In this document: positions 10,901-23,166 of the stretch, in pieces | Position numbering within the stretch: the stretch's first letter is position 1 | Layout: every line of letters begins with the position of its first letter | Origin: Suillus spraguei | Taxonomy: Eukaryota; Basidiomycota; Agaricomycetes; Boletales; Suillaceae | NCBI GenBank assembly: GCA_016800925.1 | Contig: JABCPU010000006.1 | Coordinates: forward strand, 372,001-436,000 | Direction of reading: 5' to 3' | Length of the DNA: 64,000 bases | The notes under the pieces: generated by a model | The model's input: the letters and a program-made list of their open reading frames with translations, nothing else | Told to the model about the DNA's origin: nothing | The model's database searches: none | Made by a program: the position numbers and the translations under genes

Positions 10901-13900
10901 TGCTTACAGTTTTGATTCAACAGCCAACGAGATTACACGTACACCTTGACTCGTATGGGATGTTTACTTACCATCCGGATCAACCTTGTCACTCACAAAC
11001 TCATTTTTAGTGATCGGCGTACAAAACCATGATAAAAGGTCTCACTACAACGTATCGGTCGAGCTCGACGGTGTAGAAATACTTCAAACAGCCCAGATAC
11101 TTGAGGCGGGTAAAATAGTGTTCAATGCGTAAGTCAGGCTCTCATCCCACTACGTCAAGTTAAGCTTACCTTCTTCATTCTCGAAGCACAGGGAAAGATG
11201 CTAGCATTGTACGGTTTAAGCTATACAAGGTTCTAGAAGATGAAGTCGAGACTGCAATATTGGAAGGGGAGGTAAAGTGCTCTTCAGCAGAACTAAGATC
11301 TGCTCATGGCATTGAACAAGATAGCGGCAAGTTATACCTTTGTAATTTCATCAGTAACTGACTGATACCTGATGTAGGTTTTTCTATAGTTTTGCCTCCA
11401 TCAAGGATTTTATTATCTGTCCAATTAATGCCTTCCCAGAATGAAGAAAGGTTTGAATAAGCTTTTGGGAGTTTTTATTGAGTCTTATGTGCTACTTACA
11501 GGAGCGATGCAGCTGCATACCTCACGCTTGTACGACCCATCCATTTTTGTAGGGAGTTAATATTTTTATTGGGTCACAGTCTGCAGATAATGACTCGGGA
11601 ACTGGTCTTCAAAATATGGACTGGGAATCGTTAAGTGATCGAGCAGACAGCCTCATAAGCAGCTACGACCAGACGCATCGAGATCGAGATATAGAAGAGG
11701 CCATCCAAATCCTTTCAGCGTGGTACAGTGGCTCGCCATTTGGCAGTAAAAATCACGTTGCTTGCGCCAATAGCCTTGGTTTTGCGTTCCATATGCGTCT
11801 CCAGCACTCGAATAACATCGACGACCTCGAGCAAGCCATACATTACTGGAGTATAGTTCTAGAGTCATGGACTTCTGGATCACCGTATTACGTCCTTCAG
11901 TGGTCAACTTAGGGGGCATGCTTTGCAGGAGGTTTGAATGGCAAGGAAAATTCGAGGACATCGAACAAGCCATTATGATGTATAGCGCCGCCACCTCCAG
12001 CTGTCCCCCTGATAACCCATATCGTCACAACCTTCTCCATAATTACGCTCTTGCAGTTCTTAGTCGTTTTGAGCGAACCGGAGATCCTCAAGCCTGGATC
12101 TCTCGATTCAAACCCACCAAGAATGTCTGTCGCTGCGACCACCTGGTCACTCAAGCCGTCCTTCGACTCTGTCAAACCTTGCTTCCGCAATATGTGTTCG
12201 CTATCGGCATAGAGGAAACGTGGATGATCTCACCAGTGCAATGGCATACGACAGCAGAGCATTGGAACTTTGTTCGGCCGAAAGTTTATCTTACCCAATA
12301 ATTCTCATGAATGCCGGACTCACGTTTCGGTATTCATTCGAGCGCAACGGGGACATGCAAAACTTAAATACAGCAATACGGTATTATAGCGATGCACTGA
12401 CAACTTGCCCTGATAATCATTTGACACGATCTTCCCTTCTCGCCAACTATGCGGATGATCTCTTTGTGAGATTTACGCAGAGTGGAGATATCAGTGACCT
12501 CAAATGTTCGATTGAACTCTATACCAACTGTTTAGCCAATCAATCCCCCACGCACAGACATTACTTCTCCTCCCTTCATGGTCTTGCAAGCGCTTTGATT
12601 AGTCGTTTCAAGGTTTATGGCATTTCCGAGGATCTTGATCTCGCCATGTCACACATAGCATCTTCCATGGCTTTGTGTGGACCCTCACACCCGGAGCATG
12701 TATCCGTGCTTATGGTCTGGATCAATTGCCTCATCATCAGTTACCAGACGCGTGGAGATATCACTGATCTCAATGCTGCTGTCGAGCACTCTGAGGCAGC
12801 CATACATCTCTGCCCAAGGGGGAGTTCTGACTACTTTGCCTTGTTGACTCATGTCAATAACGCCTTGTCTACACGGTTTTCTCGGCGACAAGACGTTCAA
12901 GATCTGAAGAAGATAATTGACTACTGTGACTCAGCTCTAAGAGATGTCCCACGTCACCATATTTCCAATCGGATTCTCGCCATGGATCGTGTGGATGCTC
13001 TCCTACAACAATATTTCCATGAAGGGGGCATGAACACCCTAGACCAGGTCATTTCATGTTACCGGGACATAATGCAAAATTTATCTAGAGGTCATCAAGC
13101 CTTTCCTCATGTCCTCATTCAACTAGCATGTGCACTTCAAGCTCGCTTTCAGCAGAACGGGAGCGCAGACGATCTTAATTGCGCAGTCAATTACTATCGC
13201 ATGGCGTGCGAGGTGTGCCCTCTTGGTCATGATGGACACTGTGATGCCTTCTCGGGTCTCGGAAACACTCTCCTACTGCGATTTCAAATCTTCGGTTCCC
13301 TGGATGACCTCGACGCATGCTTAGTTCATATAGCTCATGTTGTCGAAGCTCGTGCCTTGGACACCTACCATCCAGACTATCCGAAAGGGCTTGCCAGTTT
13401 TGCATGTGCCATCTTCACCTGCTTCCAAAACCAACATGATATCACTGATCTGGACATCGCAGTGAAATATCTACAGGCAGCTCGGGATCACCCTAACCAA
13501 TCAGACAGACGGAACATTTTGACTTTCCTTGCCGCTGCGCTTTCCGTTCGTTACGATGGACGCGAAGATATCGATGATTTGCGAGAAGGCATCAAGCTGT
13601 TTGAAACAGCGCTTCTCATGTTTGCTCCTAATACCCGCCAGGCGCTTGACCTCCGTCGAAATCTTGCTTTTTCTTTGCAGAAGATGTACGCAAAACGACA
13701 GACTATCAAAGATCTGTATGCTGCAATTGCCCATTTTGAAGCATTTGTGACGATCTCACCAGAGGGTCATCCCGACATGCCGGTTGCGCTGATTTCCCTA
13801 GCAAGTTGCAGACACATGCGTGCAAAAGCTGGTAAAGACAATGACGGCTTTCATGATGCTCTCCTACTTCTTGCCAATGCCAGTGAGAAGCTGCCCAAAG

Positions 13901-15664
13901 CGCACGCATGGTTTTCCCTCATCTACGACTTGTACACAACCATTTTTACAGATTACTACAAGCTAACCGACGATGCTTCATTTCTGGAGAAGGCATTCCA
14001 GTATCACCGGTTGGCTTCTAGCACACCTGGAATCCACACATGGGATCAACTTACTGCGGCTTTGCGTTGGAGAACAGACGCCGATGTTTTTCATCATACG
14101 TCGGCTCTGGAAGCATACAAAACTTCTATAAAGCTGCTTGATCGTCATGTTATGGCTACTCCTACAGTTTCTGGACGCTATGAAGCTTTGCACGCAGGCA
14201 TATTGCGTGATACGCCTTCACTCGCTGCAGATGCTACTGCCTGCGCGATCATCAGGGGCGATCTCGAGCTGGCAGTTGAGCTCTCAGAACAAGGCAGAGG
14301 CCTTCTTTGGTCCCAGATGTCTCGCTTTCGAGCAGCCATTAATGATTTGCGAGTCGTTGATGACGAAGGGTGTCAACTTGCGGATGAATTCGAGTCCCTC
14401 AGCGCTGAGCTCGGGAGGAGGCAGTCTGACTCCTCCTCAAGTGTCAGGACTGTCACTGAAACACTGAGACGGACACAGCAGGAGGAAGAGGCACGTCAAT
14501 ATCGCCAGGTCTCTTCTCAATGGGATGCTGTAGTGAGCAAAATACGGCAGAAGCAAGGATTTGCATATTTCTTGACACCACTGCCCTATAAAGAGCTGAG
14601 GGCGGCTGCAATTGTCGGCCCCATCGTCATCATCAATGTAAGCACAAAGCGATGCGATGCAATCATCATCACCAAAGACGGGCCCCCTCGACTCATTCCA
14701 CTTCCCGATGCCTCGCCAGTGGGTATTTCTACCATGTCTAATGAGTTCCGCGATATCCTGCGGAATACTACCGGAGTTGGAGAAGAGAAGATGAGAGAAA
14801 AGCAACTTATTCCTGTTTTCCGCAACCTCTGGGAAGCTGTGTTGGCTCCTGTTGTTGAGGAAATTTTGACTATCGTGCCAAAGGGCTCTCGCGTCTGGTG
14901 GTGCCCGACTTCGAAACTCACTTCGCTGCCCATTCATGCTGCTGGACCATGCCGCAAGTGAGCTGGCAACATGCCTAACATCTATGTTTCGTCATGCACG
15001 CCAACCCTTTCTGCCTTGATACGCTCAAGGCGGCAAAACACATCTAAGGTCATGTCGAACACTTCATCCTTTGTTTCCATAGGTCAATCAAAACCGAATA
15101 CCAGGAGTGGGGAAAGGGAGTTGGAAGCGGTAGGAGCAGAGCTTGAGCTCGTCAAATCCCTGGTATCACCATCAATGTCATACTCAGAGGTCTCCGGGGA
15201 TGAAGGAACCGTCAGCGGGGCGACCCAAGCCTTAAAAAACTAATTCATGGGTCCACTTTGCCTGCCACGGAAGGCAAGATCTTGTTCAGCCGTTCGATTC
15301 GTTCTTTGCTCTCCGAGACAAGCCATTGCGGCTTTCAGACATCATACAGGCCGAACCAGAAAACCCAGAGTTCGCTTTCCTATCTGCTTGTCATACTGCG
15401 GTTGGTGACAAGAATGCGCCTGACGAAGTCATTCATCTCGCCGCAGGGATGCAATTTTCTGGTTTCAAGAGTGTCATCGGTACAATGTGGGCGGTGGATG
15501 ACACCACTGCTCACCATATGGTGAAAGAATTCTATAGCGCGATGTTTAGTGGTAAAATCAACTCCACGAATGCGGCTAGGGCTCTGAATAAGGCTTCCAA
15601 ATCCGTGGACAAGGACAAAGTACCGATGGACCAGAGAGTTGTATTTATTCATATCGGAGCATAG
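10901..15664 (+). pseudogene. TPR-CHAT protein gene with four frame or stop lesions
   Basis: Encodes an N-terminal C2-like region (exons at about 11040-11580: HYNVSVELDGVEIL, GKDASIVRFKLYKVL, FSIVLPPSRILLSV), then a long array of TPR-like repeats (11616 to about 14300, with recurrent FxxxGDxxDLxxAIxxxxxAL patterns), and a C-terminal CHAT domain (caspase-HetF-associated). The CHAT histidine and cysteine motifs are visible as WVHFACHG (15256 onward) and FLSACHTAVG. The end, RVVFIHIGA, matches the usual C-terminus. Lesions: a one-base loss near 11885; another near 12090, where LDLSIQTHQECLSL appears in the next frame; an in-frame TGA at 14959-14961 within HAAGPCRK-AGNMPNIYVSS; and an extra T near 15244. 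One central frame is open for 913 codons (12220-14961). One N-terminal intron has a GC donor (about 11335). The true start is unresolved. Related proteins are proposed signalling proteases; this copy is probably inactive unless the lesions are sequencing errors. Confidence 0.85.
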
Positions 15665-16127
15665 CTTTTTAGCTGTGCAGTAGAATGAGTACCTTTGTGA
15701 GTTCGTCGACGACTGATATTTTCGACCGTCGCTGATTTCTTAGTGCTACGCTCACCCCGCTCAGGTCAACTCGAGCGCCCAAATCCATCAGATAACTTTT
15801 ACCACTAGCACTAAGTCAAGTGTCACATATACTCGAGTCGTCTTCTGATATTTGAATTACGTATGTGCGGGCGTTCGCGAATCGCTCTGCAGGTACGGTT
15901 CGCACATGGGAGTCATGCAAACTGTTTCCGACCATATGGTAGACTAAGACATTGTACATAGATAGAACAAACGAATTCATATTTGATTCCTATTACAAGC
16001 CCCGGGTCATGCAATGATTACACAGAACCCAACCCAGACTAATGATACACCTTCGAAGGAGCAACCTTCCTGAAGACGGGGTTTTCAGAAACAACGGGGT
16101 CATTGGACAAATATTCTCATGATACCT
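15665..16127. other. Intergenic between convergent genes
   Basis: No gene, repeat or RNA recognised. It separates the 3' ends of the TPR-CHAT gene and the P450 gene. Confidence 0.5.
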
Positions 16128-18201
16128 TCAATTTACATGCTTATTGGTCGTCATCATCTCTCTCAGCTTCGCAACTTCCATCCGGGGAATCACATCAATT
16201 TCAAATGGGGCTGCATGGGGAATAACTGAGTCACTGAAAGCGTGCGTATTGATCGGGGCGTCAGGTCGTTGAGCAATGCGGAAAGACCACAAGAGAAGTG
16301 CGAGGGTAATGTACAAAGAGTGATTTGCGAGGTGCTGGCCGGGACATACGCTTTGGATGACACGTGAAACTCATTGATCAGTGTCAAAAAGACGACTTAG
16401 GAATAACTTACCGTCTACCAAAGCCATATGTAAGGAACTTGAAATTCATGTCGTCCTTAAGGCGGCCTTCGGAATCAAGCCAACGCTGGGGATTGAAAAT
16501 CTCAGGATCTGGGAAGGCAACAGGATCGCGGGAAAGAGTCCTAAAGACGTGTGCTTAGTGAAGCAACGTAGATAGTGAAGCAGCACCTTACCAATGGCAC
16601 CCATAGACTGTTGCACCCTCAGGAATGCAGTATCCTTGCTAATCGTCCATAGACTAGAATGAGAACGACTCGGGGTTATAACGAATTCAAGACACTGACC
16701 CAAAAAAATCTTTAGTTGCACGGTGGGGAAATCCTGATGCGCATGTCAGCACCATGCATGAGTGTGCCGAATTTGAACTTACCTATACGAACGACAGGTC
16801 TCCATCTCAAGGCTTCCAACAAGAACGCGTGCAATTGAGGGAGCGAGCTTGAGTCTTGAAATGTTGGCGCTACCATGAAAATTTAATCGAGAAATGTACT
16901 CCTACTCCTTCGGCATACCTCTGTCTGATCCGATGACCACGTCAAGCTCCTCATGCACCTTTGCCTGAGCTAGTGGATGGCACGCTGCAGCCATGATCAT
17001 AGCCGTTATTCCAACAGCGGTCTGAATTAGAAATGAGTAAGTTGACGGAAATTAATAAGTTGCATAACTTGCCGTATCAGATCCCGCCCCAAAGAGGGTT
17101 CCGGCGATATATGACATCTCATTTGTAGAGAGTCGGTGTTCTTCTGTATTCTCCAGTAGTGTCTTAGCGAAAGATGAGCCAGCTATGTCTTGATCCTGGG
17201 TACAACATGATGTAAGTGACATACGTTTACCGAAACAGAGAGCCCCTCACCACTTCACTCTTGACGCGCCTCAGTTGATGCATGTATAGCTCTAGCTCGT
17301 CGTGATGCCATTCATGAAGTTGTTTTCCGTAACCAGGCAGGTAGCGCAAAAGGGGTACACGATCGACGAGATAAGCTCCTGGGCGAATTGTAGTCAAGAA
17401 CCGTTCAGTGCTTCTGTGGATACCGACAACTTCGGGATCGGTGTTGGCAGTAGGCGCAGACTTTCCATAAGTCACCCGAAGAATGACTGATGCTGCATAC
17501 CTTGAGGTACCATATCTATGAAAAGACCACAAAAAGGTCTTAGTAATGACGTACCGATGTGCGTGGTTCTGATGATTCTTCGGGTCATTCAGCATGTCCG
17601 ATATAAAATCCATCGCATGTTCGCGCTGTGTATCTTGATACGTCTCTGCTGCCTTCGGCTGTAAATGGGTATGTACTACTTTTCGGAGGCGCCGGAATCG
17701 ATCTCCAGAACGAGACAGGACTAGACGCATTCCATTTGAGAGCATCTCACCCGCAGCAATGGACCGAGGTCGATCTACCAGTGAACCACCCTCCTTCTCC
17801 ATGATGTCTGTGGCTGCCTAGTAAAGGGGCCAATGTCTGGTTATTATCGGAAGAAACCAAAGGTATGGGTAGTATACCTCAATGCTGCCAATGACAACTG
17901 TCACTTGGTCACCTTGTTGGAATGACACAATCGGTCCATACTCTCGAACTAAGTCGGTCAGCGCATGGGCAATGCTGAACGGACGATCTACATCAGCTTC
18001 TGATAAGGAAAAGGCAACCAAAACTCACTTCACGGCAGGCAAAGCGTTGCTCCAGGACCAGTGGGCGGGAGGTCCAGGTGGAAGCAAGATACCCTTCCTA
18101 CCCGCTATGGGGGATATCTTGTATAACACGACGAGCAACAGTATAACTGCGACGATACCAGCAGCATAGTTGGCGCTTGTGATGAAAGTTTCCACCATCA
18201 T
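16128..18201 (-). CDS. Cytochrome P450 monooxygenase (fungal E-class, group I)
   Basis: Haem-thiolate monooxygenase, anchored in the ER by an N-terminal helix (AAGIVAVILLLVVLYKI) followed by a proline-rich hinge (LLPPGPPAHWSWS); start at 18201. Readable landmarks are SRSGDRFRRLRKVVHTHLQP (C-helix region), the I-helix AGTLFGAGSDTT, the K-helix ExxR in LEALRWRPVVRIG, the PERF-region block FPDPEIFNPQRWLDSEG, and the haem-binding YGFGRRVCPGQHLA, split by an intron after GRR. The first residue of the haem motif is Y instead of the usual F. The ending is MTTNKHVN at 16128. About a dozen short introns. The splice after ATKDFF (near 16700) is one base off in my reading: a T7 run may be short by one. 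The substrate is unknown; the overall pattern resembles the multigene mushroom families annotated as O-methylsterigmatocystin oxidoreductase-like. Confidence 0.9.
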
Positions 18202-18738
18202 GATGTCAAGCGGGATGGGATATGATAGTTGGAATAAAGATTAGATGCCCAATCGACCAATTATCGAGGTAGAACGTATGTCTGAATCAGTCTGATGAGC
18301 CGTGCGTGTCGGAGTGTCCGACATTTTATGATACCTTGTGGTACGCGTACCGGTGATCCAACATCCATTTCACTACGGTGACACGGGTCCTCTTGATGGA
18401 TAAGTATTAGACTCGTAACTATCCCGTCTATGAGGCAAGCCGCAAGCCGTCGATAGACGGATATAGTAAAACTGTTTGAATTTGGATGCGGAGCGGCTTC
18501 TCAGGACAACTTGAAATGTTGACCAGTTGTTTTTTAATTGGCCAAAGGTCGTGTCCTCGCTTGATAAGTTCGAAGTTTCTAGGAACCCCACGCCATGCGC
18601 TAGCAGAACATCATGGTCCTAGACAAAAAAAAAGATAGTCACATATGACATAGGAAGGCTGCAGTGCGGCGGCAGCCGCCTCAACGTCGCCTGACCTAGT
18701 CACTGCTACTTTTCCAAATTGGTCGACGAAAGAATATA
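18202..18738. other. Intergenic, P450 upstream region
   Basis: No gene recognised. The pogo-like element inserted at TA 18737-18738 lies about 540 b upstream of the P450 start and may separate it from part of its promoter. Confidence 0.5.
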
Positions 18739-18778
18739 CTATGCCTCACGGTGGAATCGTCACCCCCGAAAGTCGTCA
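18739..18778 (+). repeat. Left terminal inverted repeat of pogo-like element
   Basis: Forty bases identical to the inverse of 21747-21786. Homology stops just inside (GTCAC against CGACC). Confidence 0.92.
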
Positions 18779-18862
18779 GTCACACTTTTGTCACAGCAGT
18801 TCACTGCTGCCGCTTTCAAATTCCGCTCGGCAACGCCTAAAAAAATTGTTACAGGTCAAAAA

Positions 18863-21496
18863 TTATGATTGGTTGGTGTGACGTGGAGTATTGTAGGGGA
18901 TGTGGTTGTAATTATAATGGCTGTATGGTGCAGGAAATGCTTCATGAGAATGAGAACTATGTGGTCCATGATGAGGCAAATGAACTTGATGCTGGTGTGA
19001 AGTAAAATGTCCGGAAAATTGCTGAGATGCTGGTATGTTGCTGCGAGTTGGATGTACAGGAGGATTGTAAGGTATTTCATGGCGTGGATCAGGACTATTT
19101 ATGTTAGAATCATTAGGATGTTCGCGAGAAGAATAATGAGAGCTATTGGCAGGTAGTGCTGGAATGGGTGGAATTTCAATGGGTGCAGCGCTGATGGTAG
19201 TTGAATTGTCAGTTGCTGATGTGGCGTTTCTCGCGCGCGTTCTGCCATTGCCAAACAGAGCTGAAAATCGTGGGTTGTTGGCCAGATGAGCATTAGGTGG
19301 GTCGGCAATGTACTCCTTGATTCTCGAAGTGAGAGTTGCAACGGTCCCCTCGCGAGAAAGCCCCAGAGCGCCAGCAATGGCGATAAAATCATCCTTGAGT
19401 CGATAAGAAGATAAGGCATCAAAGGTTTTCGTTGTGATGTCGTGCTCGATTCGAGTAAGTCGAGCGCTGTCATCAGCCTTTTTCTTGGCTTGCTTCTCGG
19501 CTTCGGCTTTCTCCTTCTCGCGTTGTTCTGCTTCATGTTTATTAAAATCTTCCTCGAGTTCGGGCAGTGTGACGAAGCGCGATCGTAATTTGACGGATTT
19601 CCTCGTCCGTTTCTTCTTCTGATTGGCCAGCTGTGTGTTTGACTCGGATAATGCTCGCTGCCCAAGCGTACAATGTGCGTTCGCAGATTGGAGCTGCGCG
19701 GTAAGCATTCGGATGATTTCAAGGAGTTTTTTATTGTCGTGATACATCCGCTGAAGTTGGTTCCACAGTGCATCCTTGGATAAAGACATGGCATGGCTGT
19801 AAGGGGGCAGGAAAGGGACTGGGAGAGGTTCTGATAATGGTGAGGAAGACCGGGTGACATGAGTAGCAGATTTGTTGCTGTGCGTTGTTGAGGAGGATGC
19901 CAGTGGCTGGGGAGAAGATTGTATTGAGACGGGTGCAGCTGCTAGCTCCGGATCATCAGTTGTGGTCACGTCAGCGGTATTTTCTTCATGTCTCCTGTTC
20001 GTCTATGTCTATGCTCTCACCATCAGATTCCAGCTCAATGTCACTGCCGTTTCCATCTTCCGAGTCCTCCGAGTCATTGCCGGGGATATAATCTTCATCA
20101 ACATCCATTTCCGTGTCACTTGTGAAGGAAAACGGTGAGGATGGAACTTCGGTAGGATAAGATGGTGGCATGTGGGCTTTGGATGATGACGCCATGCTTG
20201 GTGCAAAATCTCGCTCCGTGAAAACTGAAGGGTCAAGGGGGTACAATTCAGTCTTTTTGAACGCGTTTTTGATGAGCTCGGGAGTGATGGCATTCTGGGT
20301 GGACATATATTCATGAATGAAATTGTAACGATCGATTTCGATGCCCTCAGCGAGACGTTTATCACAGTGCTTGGACCAGGCACGTTGCACAGATGAAAAT
20401 ACGTTCACATCAAGTGGCTGCATTTTATGGGTCACCTTCGAAGGGAATGCATGACAGATGACACCATGCTTATATGCGGCCCTCTTCATCTTGTCCGTTT
20501 CATGTGAGTCATGCCCATCATAGGTAAGAACAATGGGTTTTTCTGGATCGACACGGTGTTTCTCTGCGAAAGGAACAAAGAGTTCTGAGAACCACTTTTC
20601 GGCAATCTCACGATCTGTCCATCCTGATGGTGATGTCGAGAAGCTGTTTCATTAAGTTCACTAGATAAGACCACAGTAATCAGATGATCATGTTCACTCA
20701 CCCTCCAACTTGATCTTTGAGATCTCGTAGGTCCGGAGGTGGCCCATCAGTAAGAACAAACCAGGGTGGCATTCTAACTCCTGCAGCAGAAATGCACTCG
20801 ATAATTGTTACAAGCTCTAGGTTATCACTGTGCATCCGGTACCGATTCACATCCTCTCTAGCAAAGATGAACTTGCTTCCATCATTCTTCCTTCCACCCC
20901 CATCTGATTACCCTTTTCATCCATATTCCAATGATGCTCTGGCGGAATGCCCTTATATTTGACCTCGAGCTGCTTCCGCATGTCAAAGAACTCCCCAATC
21001 GTAGCCTTGTTGAAGTTCTGGCTGCGCTTGGGATCTAGCCCACGTGGTTTTGACATACAAAGAGCAGGGTGCCGGCGTAGAAAGCCATAGTGCCAGTTGT
21101 GTCCTGGATAATGACCAGTGAGATCAAAAACCTGAGCACGTAACTGCTTTGGGTGAAGAGGCTTGGCCATTGATGAATTAAGGTTGCACCAGTCGAGAAT
21201 GGTCTGCTCTTGTGCAGGCGTGAGGATCTGCTGACCTACATGTGCCTCGCGACGTGGTTTATGTTCCCCTGAGTACCGTTCACCCAAAGTTGTGCGAGGT
21301 ATCTAGTTTGATAAAATCATGAGAGTTATTAAAACAGTGACTCGGAGAGGGCAAAATACTAGCTTACATTATTGGCCAATGCGGCTTCTTTGATGGTCTT
21401 GTAGACCTTGGTTGTAATCCCCTGGATGGCAGTCTGGATCCGCTGCTCATAAGTGGGATCACGCGACTCTCGTGATTTGCCTTTTGGGCGAACCAT
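18863..21496 (-). CDS. Pogo-type transposase with long C-terminal coiled-coil/SAP-like extension (frameshifted)
   Basis: Starts MVRPKGKSRESRDPT at 21496, one short intron (about 21304-21366), then a CENP-B/Tc5-type helix-turn-helix region (LTPAQEQTILDWC, HYGFLRRHPALCMSKPRGLD). The DDE-1 catalytic core has its acidic residues in HHWNMDEKGNQ, LTYDGHDSHET and THKMQPLDVNVF. Within the core the run after NQMG has five G where six would keep GGRKNDGSKFIFAREDV in frame, so the catalytic region is split. A second intron near 20655-20702 joins to SGWTDREIAEKWFSELFVPF. An acidic tail (EDSEDGNGSDIELE) follows, and in another frame a 370-codon stretch down to 18863 with a leucine/lysine-rich coiled coil (KHEAEQREKEKAEAEKQAKK) and a helix pair ending LTSRIKEYIA that looks SAP-like. 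The junction of the two stretches near 19990 is unresolved (intron, frameshift or second gene). Confidence 0.8.
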
Positions 21497-21746
21497 GCCT
21501 GAATGTGTCAGCTCACTGAAAAGTCGTCACAGCCAGTCAACAGCCAGTGGTAGTATTTTTTAGAACTCCGCCACGGCAGCGCTCGGCTGGCTGTCACCAG
21601 CGTGACTTTGACGGCTTTCAATGAACTTCACCGTTTCTTAATAAAAATTGATCGTTCAACCTCGCAATGAAAGGTGCATGATAGAAACATCGACTCAAGT
21701 TCTGAATTGTGTGTAGAGGTAAGAATTGAGTGAGATATTTAGGTCG

Positions 21747-21786
21747 TGACGACTTTCGGGGGTGACGATTCCACCGTGAGGCATAG
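21747..21786 (-). repeat. Right terminal inverted repeat of pogo-like element
   Basis: Inverse copy of 18739-18778, followed by the TA target duplication at 21787. Confidence 0.92.
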
Positions 21787-21788
21787 TA

Positions 21789-23166
21789 TACCTTGAGTTA
21801 AAAGCACAGTTTCCGTAGTAATAATGGATTATACGTTCACAATACTGAAAGAAACTATGTCAAAGGCTGTGGATTCTGCTATGATTCATATGATTCGAAA
21901 TGGGAACATCATCCGAGCCGGCAGGCCCATCGGTACCTCCAAGTGGAGTATGAGAATTGGAGCTACCTCACATCCACGGCCTATCAAAGTGCCCCAACAT
22001 GTATAATCGATACGATAACATTAGATTCAATAGTGACTATGTAATATCCAATAAGAAACCATACGTAAAGCGCGCGGATGCCGACAGAAGGAACTAACAC
22101 ACTTGCTCTTCCCGCTTTCGTGGCTTCTTACCATGACCATGAGGTTTAGTAGGAGGCTAGGTCGAGGGAAAGGGAGACGTAAAGTTCTGCTGCCTAAAGA
22201 GGTAGAGGCGGCTGGCTGGGAACTTGTAAGAGTAGGTGAATAACTCAACAGGCTCGATGAGTGGATGAGGTTGACAATATTCGAAAATGAAGAGTCAAGA
22301 GAACGAGCTAGACGGATGCCGGCAAGGGGCAAGGAGTGATAATTTGACTTCAACCATACAGTGAGGAAATGCTTTTATCATCGGCTTGCCCGTCCAGGTC
22401 GCTGTGACAGGAGTGACAGCGCCGCAGGGTGCACAATCAAGAACAATACCAATCGATGAGAGACACAGAGAGAATCTGGTAAGAAAGGCAATGCAGACAT
22501 CTTGGTGGTTCTTATCTGGCAGAGAGTAGGCAGAGGGCTGGGGGCGGGTAGAGGGTAGAGTTGAGGCGGAGCTTGAACATGCAACATTCCAGCGAAATGA
22601 GGATTGGGGTCACGGTTGCTCAATTCTACTAATACTTCATCGGGCTCTGACTCCTCTTATCATCGATTATCTTCTAAAAAGATATTCATTCTAGGCTAAT
22701 TGTGGTGGTCTGTACCTATCATCGTATGTTGCGAGCCTGAGAAGCCTTCTGAATAATTAGTACTCTTAACACAGGTCTTCAACACACTTACGTAAACTCT
22801 AGATGATAATCTAGACGCATTTGCACAGACCAGTAGGATGCATCCGGGATGGGCTGAAGCTATCTGACCTGGCCCAAAACTGGTCTTACTCGTAACAAGT
22901 ATGCATACGCGTGCTTTCCGCCACTCGACCATACGTGGCAATATACGCCAGGCTGGGAGTCTACTTAGGGCTACCAAAGGGCGAGGCCCATGTGATGAGT
23001 GTGGATTCTGCTTATTTTGGGTACTATTCTCATACACTTTGGTTAGGCACGGCACGGTGGTCATGAAATACATTTATCCTTATCTTACTTATATTACCAC
23101 AGACAATATCGCTGTAAGCATTAACAATCACAACTCGCAGACCGGCAATCGATTATTTGTGTCTCG
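21789..23166. other. Intergenic; possible small minus-strand gene not resolved
   Basis: The minus strand between about 22620 and 22090 is pyrimidine-rich with splice-like junctions, and has a short exon-like end PPTKPHGHGKKPRKREEQVC at about 22100-22160. This could be the promoter, leader and small exons of a short basic protein, but I could not link them or name a product. 22650-23160 shows nothing beyond the presumed arrestin promoter. Confidence 0.25.

Larger units (their letters stand above)
18739..21786 (-). mobile_element. Pogo-like DNA transposon, 3,048 b, full length
   Basis: Bounded by a perfect 40-b terminal inverted repeat beginning CTATGCCTCACGG and by TA on both sides (18737-18738 and 21787-21788), the target duplication of the Tc1/mariner-pogo superfamily. 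It holds one minus-strand transposase gene (see 18863-21496). Perfect inverted repeats suggest fairly recent movement, but the transposase frame has at least one small deletion, so this copy may need help from another. Confidence 0.9.

Noticed and set aside
14955..15010. Intron starting at GTGAGC in the TPR-CHAT gene
   Set aside because: The peptide expected after the TGA (MPNIYVSSCTPTLSALI) continues immediately in the same frame, so splicing would remove conserved sequence.
20890..20920. Programmed frameshift in the pogo transposase
   Set aside because: A short G run without a recognised slippery motif or structure; a simple deletion explains it better without data from other copies.
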